DNA from: Comamonas sp.
GTDB taxonomy: Bacteria > Pseudomonadota > Gammaproteobacteria > Burkholderiales > Burkholderiaceae_C
DNA: 64,000 nt
NCBI GenBank assembly: GCA_028690035.1
Contig: JAQVCA010000001.1
Coordinates: 405,940 to 469,939, forward strand
Reading direction: 5' to 3'
Positions within the stretch are counted from its first letter, which is position 1. Each line of letters begins with the position of its first letter. Shown one piece after another: positions 37,841-46,678 of the stretch. The translations under genes and the position numbers were made by a program. Under the pieces are notes generated by a model, which was not told the DNA's origin, ran no database searches, and saw nothing but the letters and a program-made list of their open reading frames with translations.

Positions 37841-38436
37841 GGCGCTGTGGCTGCCTGGCTGCGCGCCAGCAAGGCACTGCGCAAGGCGGGCTCAGAGGTC
37901 TGTGGCGAGAGCCAAATGCCAAAAAACAGGCGGGCCAGTTCAGCGTCGTCAATGGCGGCCAGCTCCTGGTTGCCCCGCCACAAGCGCATCCCCTGGCCCG
38001 GCTGGTACAGGCCCGTGAGCCGGTCGCCCGGCTGCACATCGGGAACCACCTCCGTCAGGCGCTGCTGCCAACGCTGTGCCTGGGTGGGTGGCACGCTGGC
38101 CTGGCGCTGCATCTCTTCGACCGAACGCTGGGCAATCGCCGCGCCGGTGAAAGCCCGGTGGTAGGTCAGCTCCAGTGCCAGCGGATGCGCGCCAAAGCGG
38201 CTGGCCTCAAAACCGGGGGTGACCCACAGCCGCGCGTCATAAATGCGCAAACCGAAAAAGCGCATCTGCCCCTCGCCCGCCAGCGTGGCACCGGCCAGCG
38301 ACTGGTACAGCCACTGTGGCGCGGCACCGCTGCCTTCTTGCGCAGCCACGGGGTGCAGCAACGCCAGGGCCAGCACCCCGCTGGCGGCGACTGCACGCAG
38401 CCAAGGTTTTAAGCTTAAAAATGGGCTGAAAGGCAT
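37837..38436 (-). CDS. Chalcone-isomerase-like periplasmic protein
   Basis: 199 residues. A signal peptide ends LALALLHPVAAQEGSGAAPQ. The mature part shows the CHI-like pattern: FFGLRIYDARLWVTPGFEAS, LELTYHRAFTGAAIAQRSVE, and FFGIWLSPQTSEPALRSALL at the end. Bacterial members bind fatty acids or are of unknown function. The start ATG 38436 and the first ten or so codons (MPFSPFLSLK) lie inside a dispersed repeat. An upstream TTG at 38451 is less likely. Confidence 0.82.
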   Translation of the reverse strand: MPFSPFLSLKPWLRAVAASGVLALALLHPVAAQEGSGAAPQWLYQSLAGATLAGEGQMRFFGLRIYDARLWVTPGFEASRFGAHPLALELTYHRAFTGAAIAQRSVEEMQRQASVPPTQAQRWQQRLTEVVPDVQPGDRLTGLYQPGQGMRLWRGNQELAAIDDAELARLFFGIWLSPQTSEPALRSALLARSQAATAP

Positions 38437-38463
38437 ATACAGAAAGCGCAAGCAGCTATTACT
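38405..38463. repeat. Dispersed repeat copy F, spanning the start of the CHI-like gene
   Basis: On the minus strand it reads TAATAGCTGCTTGCGCTT followed by a middle and ATTTTTAAGCTTAAAA. Copy H at 52023-52079 has the same order with near-identical ends. The CHI-like start codon and N-terminal codons are inside it. Confidence 0.65.
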
Positions 38464-38477
38464 TCAAGAGCATCAAC

Positions 38478-40139
38478 TCACACCCCAGGCAAGCGTGGTG
38501 CAGCACTTGCAGCACGGTCTGGCAGGGCATGGCTGCGCCGTGGGCTGCTGTGGGCACTGCTGCTGGCTGCGGCGTCAAAGCCCAGGCGGAACACGCTCAC
38601 GGTTTCGGCCAGTTGCGCCGCCTGCTGCTTGAGGGTCTGCGCGGCGGCGGCGCTTTCTTCCACCAGGGCAGCGTTTTGCTGGGTGGAGCGGTCCAGGTGC
38701 GCCACGGCCTCACCCACCTGGGCAATGCCATCGGTTTGCTCGGCAGTGGCGGTGCTGATTTCAGCAATCAAACCGGCCACACGCTGGGCCTGCTGCACGA
38801 TGTCGGTCATGGTCGATCCAGCATCGCCCACCAGGCGCGCGCCCTGCTCTACCTTGGCCACGCTGCTGTCGATCAGGCCCTTGATTTCCTTGGCCGCATC
38901 GGCGCTGCGCTGCGCCAGGGCGCGCACTTCACCGGCCACCACGGCAAAGCCCCGGCCTTGCTCACCGGCGCGCGCCGCTTCCACGGCGGCGTTGAGCGCC
39001 AGGATGTTGGTCTGGAAAGCAATCGAATCGATCACGCCAATGATGTCGGACATCTTGTGGCTGCTGGCGGTGATCTCCTGCATGGTGCTGACCACCTGCT
39101 CCACCACGGCGCCGCCTTTGTGCGCGGCTTCGCTGGCCAAAGTGGCCACCTGGGTGGCCTGACGGGCTGAATCGGCATTGTTTTTCACCGAAGCGGTCAT
39201 TTGCTCCATGGACGAGGCCGCATGTTGCAAATTGGAGGCCTGCTCTTCCGTGCGCTGCAACAGACCGATGTTGCCGGCAGCGATTTCCTCCGAGCCCAGC
39301 GTGACGGCGTTCGATGCCTGGCGCACCTGCCCCACGACACGCGCCAGACTGGCCTGCATGGCCCCCAGCGAGGCCAGCACGCTGCCCGGCTCGGCCTGGC
39401 CCGTACCGGCCACCGGTTGCAAATCGCCCTGGGCCACCTGGCTGGCCACTTCGGCCAGCGCCACGGGCTCGGCACCCAGCTGGCGCACGATGCTGCGCGC
39501 CACCAACCAGGCCACCGTGGCACTCAAGACCAGCGCCAATCCCAAAGCGATGAACATCACGCCCAGAAAACTGTCGGCCTCGTACATCGCGCTCTGGTTG
39601 GTTTTCTGGATGCGCCCTTCCTTGAAGTCGATGAGCTTGTTGATCGCTGCCAGCCATTGCACGTACTGGGGCTTGGCCTGGGTCCACAGCGTCTGGGCGG
39701 CGGCGGTGTCGCCCGCCTTGACCTGGGCAATGATGGCCTGGGTGGTGGCCACAGCCTGGGCTTCGGCGCTGCGGATGCCTTCGTACAGGGGCGCCAGCTC
39801 GGGCGGCGCGCCCACACGGTGCACCAGTTTTTCCAGCGGCGCGCCCGACTGGGCGTAAAAGTCGGCCAGCGCGGCAATGGTGGCAATTTCTTTGTCGCGC
39901 TCGGCCGGCGTGGGGCTGAGCACCACGTCGCGCACGGCAATCGAGCGGTCGTGCGCCGAACCACGGAAGTTGATGGCGTAGCGCTGCACCTGCACATGGA
40001 TGTCGCTGTTGTCGCGCAGCGCCTGGTCGATGCGGTGCACCTTGACCACCGCCACGGCCGTGACCACCACCAGCAGCGCCAGCATCAAACCAAAACCGAT
40101 GTACAGCCGCGTGGCCACGGTCATGCGAGAAAAAGACAT
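38478..40139 (-). CDS. Methyl-accepting chemotaxis protein
   Basis: 553 residues: first membrane segment about 9-31 ([20 protein letters not shown]), a periplasmic four-helix-bundle sensor (about 32-185), second membrane segment about 190-212, HAMP, and a signalling domain whose hairpin [20 protein letters not shown] and [20 protein letters not shown] is near perfect. No C-terminal CheR-binding pentapeptide is seen. It interrupts the cfa-to-CHI run of a lipid-related cluster. Its 102-bp upstream stretch is AT-rich, probably its promoter. Confidence 0.94.
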   Translation of the reverse strand: MSFSRMTVATRLYIGFGLMLALLVVVTAVAVVKVHRIDQALRDNSDIHVQVQRYAINFRGSAHDRSIAVRDVVLSPTPAERDKEIATIAALADFYAQSGAPLEKLVHRVGAPPELAPLYEGIRSAEAQAVATTQAIIAQVKAGDTAAAQTLWTQAKPQYVQWLAAINKLIDFKEGRIQKTNQSAMYEADSFLGVMFIALGLALVLSATVAWLVARSIVRQLGAEPVALAEVASQVAQGDLQPVAGTGQAEPGSVLASLGAMQASLARVVGQVRQASNAVTLGSEEIAAGNIGLLQRTEEQASNLQHAASSMEQMTASVKNNADSARQATQVATLASEAAHKGGAVVEQVVSTMQEITASSHKMSDIIGVIDSIAFQTNILALNAAVEAARAGEQGRGFAVVAGEVRALAQRSADAAKEIKGLIDSSVAKVEQGARLVGDAGSTMTDIVQQAQRVAGLIAEISTATAEQTDGIAQVGEAVAHLDRSTQQNAALVEESAAAAQTLKQQAAQLAETVSVFRLGFDAAASSSAHSSPRRSHALPDRAASAAPRLPGV

Positions 40140-40241
40140 AGGAAACCCCTACGGAAAAATCTGAGATAAAAGTATTGTGCTATCGCCAACAACGCATCAG
40201 ATTAACAGGCGCTTACACTTCGCACAAAAAAACTATATTTT

Positions 40242-41468
40242 TCACATTTCTTTAACCAGCGTGTACTGCACCACGTCGATACTGCGCGCATCAAAGCCTG
40301 CTTCGCAGTAGGCCAAATAGAACTCCCAGGTGCGCTGAAAGCGCGCATCAAAGCCCTGGGCCTGTACCTTTCTGCGCTGCTGGGCAAAGCGCTGGTGCCA
40401 GCGGCGCAGGGTTTCGGCGTAGTCACGGCCAAAGGCAAACTCCTCCACCACGCGCAGGCCCGCCGCTTGGGCAGCCGCACGAAAACGTGCCGGGCTGGGC
40501 AGGCAGCCGCCGGGGAAGATGTACTGCTGAATGAAGTCGCTGCCCTGTACGTAGCGCTCGAACAGCGCGTCGTCAATGACGATGCTTTGAATGCACGCGC
40601 GCCCGCCTGGTTTCAGCAAACGCGCCACGGTGCCAAAGTAGCTGGGCCAGTAGGCCTGGCCCACGGCCTCGACCATTTCAATGGAGCAAATGGCGTCGAA
40701 CGGGGCGTCTTGAATGTCGCGGTAGTCCTGCAGGCGCAAATCCACCTGGGGAGCCACACCGGCGGCCTGCATACGCTGGCGGCCCCAGGCCAGTTGTTCG
40801 GTGGACAGCGTCACCCCCGTCACCTGGGCCTGGAATTGGCCCGCCGCCATTTCCGCCAGGGCGCCCCAGCCACAGCCAATTTCCAGCACGCGCTGGCCGG
40901 GCTGCACACCGGCGCTGTGCAGGGCGCGGCGCACTTTGGCGTGCTGCGCCTCGGTCAAGTCGCCCTGCAAATCGCCCTGGAACCAGGCGCTGGAGTAATT
41001 CATGCTCGGGTCGAGCCAGAGCCGGTAGAAATCGTTGCCCAGGTCGTAGTGGGCGTGGATGTTGCGGCGGCTGCCCGCGCGGGTGTTGCGGTTGAGCAAG
41101 TGGCGCAGGCGGTAGGCCAGCCGCCCCCACCAGCCGCCATAGACCAGCGATTCGAGCGCCGCGCGGTTGGCTATGAGCAGGCCCAGCAGCTCGGCCAGAT
41201 GGGGGGTGCTCCAGTCCTGGGCGATATAGCCTTCGGCCAGGCCAATGTCGCCCGAGCGCAGCACCGCAGCAAACACCTGCCAATTGTGCAAACGCATGCT
41301 GGCGTGTGGGTGCTGGCCGCTGCCCAGCTGCAACACCTGGCTATCGGGCAATTCCAGGTGCAGCGTGCCATGCTGCAAGCGCTGCAGCAGGCGCAGGCCC
41401 TGGCGTGCCGCAGCGGGCATGTTGGCAGGCAGCGAAAGCGCGGACGGTGAGGCGGTAGTGGTGTTCAT
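40242..41468 (-). CDS. cfa: Cyclopropane-fatty-acyl-phospholipid synthase family
   Basis: 408 residues starting MNTTTASPSALSLPANMPAA. The SAM-binding loop VLEIGCGWGALAEMAAGQFQ is near 195, and the active-site regions DPSMNYSSAWFQGD and FPGGCLPSP are conserved. It methylenates unsaturated acyl chains of membrane lipids; related enzymes make other acyl modifications. Start chosen because the frame upstream is unlike the family. It is 2 bp after the DUF1365 gene and belongs to the light/singlet-oxygen type cluster. Confidence 0.93.
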   Translation of the reverse strand: MNTTTASPSALSLPANMPAAARQGLRLLQRLQHGTLHLELPDSQVLQLGSGQHPHASMRLHNWQVFAAVLRSGDIGLAEGYIAQDWSTPHLAELLGLLIANRAALESLVYGGWWGRLAYRLRHLLNRNTRAGSRRNIHAHYDLGNDFYRLWLDPSMNYSSAWFQGDLQGDLTEAQHAKVRRALHSAGVQPGQRVLEIGCGWGALAEMAAGQFQAQVTGVTLSTEQLAWGRQRMQAAGVAPQVDLRLQDYRDIQDAPFDAICSIEMVEAVGQAYWPSYFGTVARLLKPGGRACIQSIVIDDALFERYVQGSDFIQQYIFPGGCLPSPARFRAAAQAAGLRVVEEFAFGRDYAETLRRWHQRFAQQRRKVQAQGFDARFQRTWEFYLAYCEAGFDARSIDVVQYTLVKEM

Positions 41469-41470
41469 GG

Positions 41471-42298
41471 TCAAAGGCTCGGCGTAGAAGGCGTAGAAGA
41501 TCGGGTTACGGGCTGGGTGGGCGGCGCAGGCTTGCGGTGAAACGGCGCACGCTTGGCCCACAGCAGCAGCGCGTGCCAATGGATGCGGGCCATCACGCCC
41601 AGGGTGAGCAAGGGGTAATGCCACAGCGCGCGGCGGCGGCTGGCCGCATCCAGCGGCTGCAAGCGCCCAGCCACGCCGGTGAGCACCAGCGGGCCTTGGG
41701 CATCGTCAAAATCAATGCGCACGCGTGTGGAGTGCAGGCCCTGGGCACCGCTGCGCTTGAACTCAAAGCGGTAGCCGCCTTCCACCGGGCAAAACGGCGA
41801 CACATGGAACACCTTGCGCGCGCGCAGCTCCTGGCCGTACTGCGGTGCATCGAGCAAGTAGGCATGGCGCTCGCCAAACGTGTTGTTCACCTCGGCCACA
41901 ATGGCGCGCAGGCTGCCATCGGCGCGGTGGCAGTACCAAAAGCTCACCGGCTTGAAGCTATAGCCCAGCACGCGCGGGTAGCAATGCAGCCAGATTTCTC
42001 CATCCACGCCGTCGATACCCTCGCTGTGCAGCAGCTCTTCCAGCCAGGCCAGCGCGCCGCCCGCTTGGGGGCTGCGGCCATCGCCGTGGTCGGCATCGCG
42101 AAAGGCCAGCGCACCGGGCCGGTTCAGCGCCAGCACGCCGGCCGCTTTGGGTTGTGCGCGCAGCGTGCGCATGGGCAGCAGCAGAAAAAATGTTGGCACG
42201 ATAAAGCGGTGGCGGCGTGGGCGCAGTCGGGTGTGCCACACATGGCCAAAGCCAATGTGGGGCCGGTGGGCGGCCAGCGCAGGGGCAGGGGCGGTCAT
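41471..42298 (-). CDS. DUF1365 family protein
   Basis: 275 residues. GFGHVWHTRLRPRRHRFIVP and the central VLGYSFKPVSFWYCHRADGS then HAYLL and KVFHVSPFCPVEGGYRF are DUF1365 hallmarks. It almost always accompanies the FAD oxidoreductase and cyclopropane synthase found on either side; function not established. It overlaps the FAD gene by 4 bp. Confidence 0.92.
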   Translation of the reverse strand: MTAPAPALAAHRPHIGFGHVWHTRLRPRRHRFIVPTFFLLLPMRTLRAQPKAAGVLALNRPGALAFRDADHGDGRSPQAGGALAWLEELLHSEGIDGVDGEIWLHCYPRVLGYSFKPVSFWYCHRADGSLRAIVAEVNNTFGERHAYLLDAPQYGQELRARKVFHVSPFCPVEGGYRFEFKRSGAQGLHSTRVRIDFDDAQGPLVLTGVAGRLQPLDAASRRRALWHYPLLTLGVMARIHWHALLLWAKRAPFHRKPAPPTQPVTRSSTPSTPSL

Positions 42299-43599
42299 GC
42301 GGCCTCCCGGCGGTGCAGCTGCTGCAGCAACAAATCGGCCGCGCGGTAGCCCGACTGCAAGCCATCTTCATGAAAGCCATAGCCCGTCCAGGCACCGCAG
42401 TACCAGGTGCGCTGTGTGCCTTGCAGCAGTGGCACATGGTCTTGCGCAGCAATCGCAGGCAGGTCGAACACGGGGTGGTCGTAGTCGAATTCGGCCAGCA
42501 CTTTGTCGCGCGCAATCGGGCGTGCCGGGTTGAGCGACACCAGCACCGGGTCGGCAAACGGCAAGGGCTGCAGGCGGTTGAGCCAGTAGTGCAGGCACAC
42601 ACGCGCCGATTCCTGCTGGCTGCTGGCGGCACGCTCGTAGTTCCAGGCCGCCCAGGCGCTGCGCCGGCGCGGCATCACGCTGTCATCGGTGTGCAGCACG
42701 GCGCGGTTGGGCTGGTAGCGGATGGCACCCAGCACCTGGCTTTCCTGCGCGGTGGGTTGGGCCAGCAATTGCAGCGCCTGGTCGCTGTGGACGGCCAGCA
42801 CCACGGCGTCGAAACGCTCGCTGTGGCCCTTGGTATGCACCTGCACGCCAGCGGCATCGCGCACGATGCGCTGCACCGGCACGCCCAAACGTGCATCCAA
42901 GCCGCGCAGCAATTTATCGACGTACTGGCGCGCACCACCGGCCACGGTGAACCATTGCGGACGGTTGCTCACCTGAATGAGGCCGTGGTTGTGGCAAAAA
43001 CGGATCATGGTGGCCACCGGAAAGCGCAGCATTTGGTCGGTCGGGCAGCTCCAGATGCAGCCCAGCATGGGCAGGAAATACCAATCGCGAAACGCGCCGC
43101 CAAAGCCGTGCTGCACCAAAAAATCGCCCAAGGGCTGGGCCAGCGCCGCCTCTTCGCCCGCCTCGGCCAGGGTGGTACACAGTTGGTTAAAGCGCAGCAG
43201 CTCGCGCAACATGCCCCAAAAGCGCGGGCGCAGCAGGTTGCGGCGCTGGGCGAACACCGTGGCCAAGTTGGAGCCACTCCACTCCAGCGCCTGGGCCCCC
43301 AGCGCCCCTGCGCCGGGCACCTGCACAGAAAACGACATATCCGAATGGGCGCTGGGCACCTGCAGCTCATCGAGTAAAGCGATCAGGCCGGGATACGTGC
43401 GTTCGTTGAACACCAGAAAGCCGGTGTCCACACCATGGGTGACTGGGTGCCCCTGCGCATTGGGCAGCGTCACATCCACCGTGTGCGTATGGCCACCAAA
43501 GTAGTTGCCGGCTTCAAACACGCTGACGCGCGCATGCTGGCGCAAACGGTGCGCAGCGGCCAAACCCGAAATTCCCGAACCAATGACAGCAATTTTCAT
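42295..43599 (-). CDS. FAD-dependent amine-oxidase-like protein (COG2907 type)
   Basis: 434 residues. The dinucleotide motif KIAVIGSGISGLAAAHRL is at 2-19, YFGGHTHTVDVTLPNAQGHP follows, and a C-terminal WCGAWTGYGFHEDGLQSGYR closes the FAD site. It resembles lipid desaturase or isomerase-like flavoproteins paired with DUF1365 and Cfa. It is the promoter-proximal gene of the minus-strand run, divergent from the light-sensing regulator. Confidence 0.9.
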   Translation of the reverse strand: MKIAVIGSGISGLAAAHRLRQHARVSVFEAGNYFGGHTHTVDVTLPNAQGHPVTHGVDTGFLVFNERTYPGLIALLDELQVPSAHSDMSFSVQVPGAGALGAQALEWSGSNLATVFAQRRNLLRPRFWGMLRELLRFNQLCTTLAEAGEEAALAQPLGDFLVQHGFGGAFRDWYFLPMLGCIWSCPTDQMLRFPVATMIRFCHNHGLIQVSNRPQWFTVAGGARQYVDKLLRGLDARLGVPVQRIVRDAAGVQVHTKGHSERFDAVVLAVHSDQALQLLAQPTAQESQVLGAIRYQPNRAVLHTDDSVMPRRRSAWAAWNYERAASSQQESARVCLHYWLNRLQPLPFADPVLVSLNPARPIARDKVLAEFDYDHPVFDLPAIAAQDHVPLLQGTQRTWYCGAWTGYGFHEDGLQSGYRAADLLLQQLHRREAA

Positions 43600-43659
43600 A
43601 GCGACTCGCAATCTGCCAACGCCCAGCAGGCGCTGTGTGCAGGGCTGATAAGATCGCTA

Positions 43660-43723
43660 CTGTACTAGACAAACATAATTTTGTCCTAGACAATTTTAAA
43701 AATTACGATTTTGTCCATGACCA
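43660..43723. promoter_or_regulatory. Three TTGTC-N3-GACAA operators in the divergent promoter
   Basis: A perfect site, TTGTCCTAGACAA, is at 43681-43693. Flanking degenerate copies CTGTACTAGACAA (43660-43672) and TTGTCCATGACCA (43711-43723) are 21 and 30 bp away, about two and three helical turns. They sit between the start codons of the FAD oxidoreductase and the MerR-type regulator. Such palindromes with AT-rich flanks suit a tetrameric MerR-B12 repressor; binding is inferred. Confidence 0.7.
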
Positions 43724-43775
43724 TGCCTGATCAGGTTTCACCCTTTCTCCATCCGCTTTACCTGGAGGCTGCCGC

Positions 43776-44751
43776 ATGAACGCCCCCCCCTATCCCCTCT
43801 AGCGAAACTGGCCTGCCCATTGCCGCTGTCGAACGCGAGACCGGATTGGCCAAAGACACCCTGCGCGTCTGGGAGAAGCGCTATGGTTTTCCACAACCTT
43901 TGCGCGATGCCAGTGGCAACCGCCTCTACCCTGCAGAGCAGGTGCAGCGGCTGCTGCTGGTGCGCCGCCTGCTCGATGCTGGCCTGCGCCCCAACAAAGT
44001 GGTTGGGCTGGATGCGGCAGCACTGACCCAGCTTTTGTCCCAACACAGCCAGGCCAGCAGCGCAATTTTGTCTAAGACAAACAGCACCACCCTGCCCTCC
44101 CACCCTGCCGAGCTGTCGGCCCTGTTGGACACGATTGCCGCCCACGACCCCCAGGGACTGCGCCATGCCCTGCACCATGCACAAATGCGCATGGGCCTGG
44201 GGCCGTTCATCACCGAGTTGGTGGCCCCGCTGACGGTGGCCGTGGGCGAGGCGTGGGTGCAGGGGCGGTTTGAAATTTTTGAAGAGCACCTGTACACCGA
44301 GGTCATCACCGGCGTGCTGCGCCAGGCGATTGCCTCGCTCGCTCCGCTGCATGGTTCGCCCCCGGCCTTGGGGCCCAAAGTGCTGCTCACCACCTTGCCG
44401 CAGGAGCTTCATGGCCTGGGCCTACTGATGGTGGAGGCGATGCTGGTGCTGGAGGGCTGCACCTGTGTGTCCCTGGGCACCCAAACGCCTTTGCTGGACG
44501 TGGTGCAGGCCGCCCAAGCGCACCGGGTGGATGTGGTGCTGCTGAGTTTTTCCGCCGCGCAAAACGGCACCGTGGTGCTGGCCAACCTGCGCGAACTGCG
44601 CGCGCAGCTGCCCTCCCGGATCGCGCTGTGGGTGGGTGGCTCCTGCCCCGCGCTGTACCACAAACCGCTGGAAGGCATCACCGCTACGCTGCCACTGTCG
44701 GCGCTCAAGCCCCTGGTTCTGCAGTGGCGCAGCACCCATTCTTCCCTTTGA
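43776..44751 (+). CDS. litR: B12-binding MerR light regulator (LitR/CarH type), frameshifted at a C8 tract
   Basis: The gene has a strong GGAGG site before ATG 43776, but eight C at 43783-43790 put the start out of frame with the rest, giving a stop after eight codons. With seven C it would read MNAPPIPSSETGLPIAAVER onward into the MerR helix-turn-helix (ETGLAKDTLRVWEKRYGFPQ). The C-terminal half has W-x9-EH (WVQGRFEIFEEH), the photosensor motif of adenosylcobalamin repressors, the ELHGLG cobalamin ligand region and a GG loop. About 325 residues when in frame. A TTG at 43846 would lose part of the DNA-binding helix. It should repress or control the divergent clusters in the dark. Confidence 0.85.
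44068..44080. promoter_or_regulatory. Intragenic operator copy inside litR
   Basis: TTGTCTAAGACAA is a perfect palindrome of the same TTGTC-N3-GACAA type found in the litR promoter, about 290 bp into the coding sequence. AT-rich flanks match those of the promoter site. It could support looping by the regulator. Confidence 0.6.
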
Positions 44752-44765
44752 CCCAGGAGACCACC

Positions 44766-45395
44766 ATGGCCACTGCGCACCCCCCTGCCCCCTTTGCCAT
44801 CGCCCCTCTGGCCCCGCCGCGCAAGCAAGCGCGGCCCTGGCTGGCGTGGTGCCTCAAGCGGCCCCTGCTGGCGTTGGCCCTGGCCCTGCTGGCGGGCTGT
44901 GGCAGCACCACGCCGCCCGCAGGGGTGACGGCGGTCACGCCGTTTTCGCTGGAGCGCTACCAGGGCCGTTGGTACGAAATTGCGCGGCTGGACCACGCGT
45001 TTGAACGCGGCATGACCGACGTATCCGCCTTCTACACACCCCAGGCCGATGGCAGCGTGCGCGTGGTCAATCGTGGCTTTCACCCCAAACAAAACCGCTG
45101 GAGTGAAGCCGTGGGCAAGGCCCTGTTCACGGGTACCCCCACCACCGGCTCGCTCAAGGTGTCGTTTTTTGGCCCGTTCTATGGTGGTTACCACGTGGCT
45201 GCACTCGACCCCGATTACCGCTGGGCCTTGGTGCTGGGGCCTGATACCAGCTACGCCTGGATTTTGGCGCGCGACAAGACCCTCCCCCCCGACACCCAAG
45301 CCGCCATCGTGCAACGTGCCCAGGCCCTGGGCGTGAACACCGAGGCCTTCATCTGGGTGACGCACACGCGCACCGACCCTGCGGATGCCCGCTAA
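44766..45395 (+). CDS. blc: Lipocalin family lipoprotein (Blc type)
   Basis: 209 residues. A long N-terminal leader with lipobox LALALLAGCGSTTP puts the lipidated Cys at about 46. The lipocalin motif FSLERYQGRWYEIARLDHAF follows, then the second conserved strand with YRWALVLGPDTSYAWILARD. It binds lysophospholipids or hydrophobic ligands at the outer membrane. AGGAGA precedes the ATG, 15 bp after the regulator stop, so it is in the regulator's operon. Confidence 0.92.
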   Translation: MATAHPPAPFAIAPLAPPRKQARPWLAWCLKRPLLALALALLAGCGSTTPPAGVTAVTPFSLERYQGRWYEIARLDHAFERGMTDVSAFYTPQADGSVRVVNRGFHPKQNRWSEAVGKALFTGTPTTGSLKVSFFGPFYGGYHVAALDPDYRWALVLGPDTSYAWILARDKTLPPDTQAAIVQRAQALGVNTEAFIWVTHTRTDPADAR

Positions 45396-46485
45396 CCCCA
45401 CAGCCATGACCACCACCATGACCATGACCATGACCCACTCCCTCCCCCCAGCGGGCCTGCCGATTGCCATCGTGGGCGCAGGCCTGGCCGGGCTGACGTG
45501 TGCGCAGTTTCTGGCCCAGGCGGGCCACCGCGTGCACGTGTTTGACAAAAGCCGTGGCCCTTCGGGGCGCATGAGCACACGCCGCAGCAGCGATGGCAGC
45601 ACCGAGTGGCAGTGCGACCACGGCGCCCAGTACTTCACCGCGCGGGATACGCACTTTCGCGCCCAGGTGGCCGAGTGGGAGCACACCGGCGCAGCCGCGC
45701 TGTGGCAAGGCCGCATCGGCACGCACGATGGCCAAGGCTTTGTGCTGCACGACAGCGCGTTGCAGCGCTTTGTCGGCACCCCGCGCATGACCTCGCCCGC
45801 CGCGCATCTGGTGTGCCGCATGGAGCAGCTGCCCCTGCCCGTGCGCTTTCAGTGGCAGACCACCGTCCAACCGCTGCAAGCCCCGGCAGGCGCTGGCTGG
45901 CAGCTGCACAGCCCCGAGCACGGCCCCGAAGCGCAGCGCTACCAAGCTGTGCTGCTGGCCGTGCCCGCACCCCAAGCCGCGCCCCTGCTGGACGCAGTAG
46001 CCCCCGAGGCCGCCACCCTGGCACGCAGCGCCCCCATGCGCGCCTGCTGGTCGGTCATGGTGCGCTGCCCGCAGCCCGTAGCGCTGCCCGTGGACGGCTG
46101 CTTTGTCGAGCACAGCTCCCTGCGCTGGATCGCACGCGACAGCAGCAAACCCGGGCGCAGCGGCCCCGAAACCTGGCTGCTGCACGCCAGCCACGCCTGG
46201 AGCGAGGCGCACGTACACGACGATGCCGCCGCCGTCACCACCGCCCTGCTGCAGGCGTTTGCCCAGCTGGGCGGCCCCGATCCGGGCAGCGTGCAGGCCA
46301 CCGCCCACCGCTGGCTGTATGCCGACACCGCACCGCCACTGAATGTGAACAGCTGGTGGCAACCTGAGGCAGGCCTGGGCCTGTGCGGCGACTGGCTGCA
46401 CAACGGCACCGTAGAAGGCGCCTGGCTCAGTGGCCGCCATCTGGCCCAGCGCGTGCACGCCACGCTGGCAACGTGCACGGCATAA
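45385..46485 (+). CDS. NAD(P)/FAD-dependent oxidoreductase, renalase-like
   Basis: 366 residues. The FAD motif [20 protein letters not shown] is near 28-47, [16 protein letters not shown] follows, and the C-terminus has [20 protein letters not shown]. The start is uncertain: ATG 45385 overlaps the lipocalin stop, and ATG codons at 45406, 45418, 45424 and 45430 lie in a short ATGACC repeat that codes for [11 protein letters not shown]. Members occur beside photolyases and lipocalins. Confidence 0.88.
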   Translation: MPANPTAMTTTMTMTMTHSLPPAGLPIAIVGAGLAGLTCAQFLAQAGHRVHVFDKSRGPSGRMSTRRSSDGSTEWQCDHGAQYFTARDTHFRAQVAEWEHTGAAALWQGRIGTHDGQGFVLHDSALQRFVGTPRMTSPAAHLVCRMEQLPLPVRFQWQTTVQPLQAPAGAGWQLHSPEHGPEAQRYQAVLLAVPAPQAAPLLDAVAPEAATLARSAPMRACWSVMVRCPQPVALPVDGCFVEHSSLRWIARDSSKPGRSGPETWLLHASHAWSEAHVHDDAAAVTTALLQAFAQLGGPDPGSVQATAHRWLYADTAPPLNVNSWWQPEAGLGLCGDWLHNGTVEGAWLSGRHLAQRVHATLATCTA

Positions 46486-46507
46486 ACCACGCCCCAGGAC
46501 ACACACC

Positions 46508-46678
46508 ATGCACCGCAAACCCTACCTGCCCGAAAAGCCCTGCCAGTGCTGCGGCCGCCCCTTCACCTGGCGCAAAAAATGGGCCAAGGTGTGGGACGAG
46601 GTGAAGTACTGCTCCGAGCGCTGCCGCCGCCAGCGCAGTGCCGCCCCCACGGCTGGCAGCACCGGAGCGCAGCCATGA
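46508..46678 (+). CDS. DUF2256 zinc-ribbon-like small protein
   Basis: 56 residues starting [20 protein letters not shown]. CxCC and a downstream [10 protein letters not shown] give four cysteines in the DUF2256 pattern, likely zinc-binding. Members are typically located beside, or fused to, cryptochrome or photolyase genes. The stop overlaps the cryptochrome ATG (ATGA). Confidence 0.9.
   Translation: MHRKPYLPEKPCQCCGRPFTWRKKWAKVWDEVKYCSERCRRQRSAAPTAGSTGAQP

Noticed and set aside
45406-45440. ATGACC tandem repeat as a phase-variable tract
   Set aside because: The repeat unit is six bases or a multiple of three, so slippage would not change frame; it only alters the number of Met-Thr residues.
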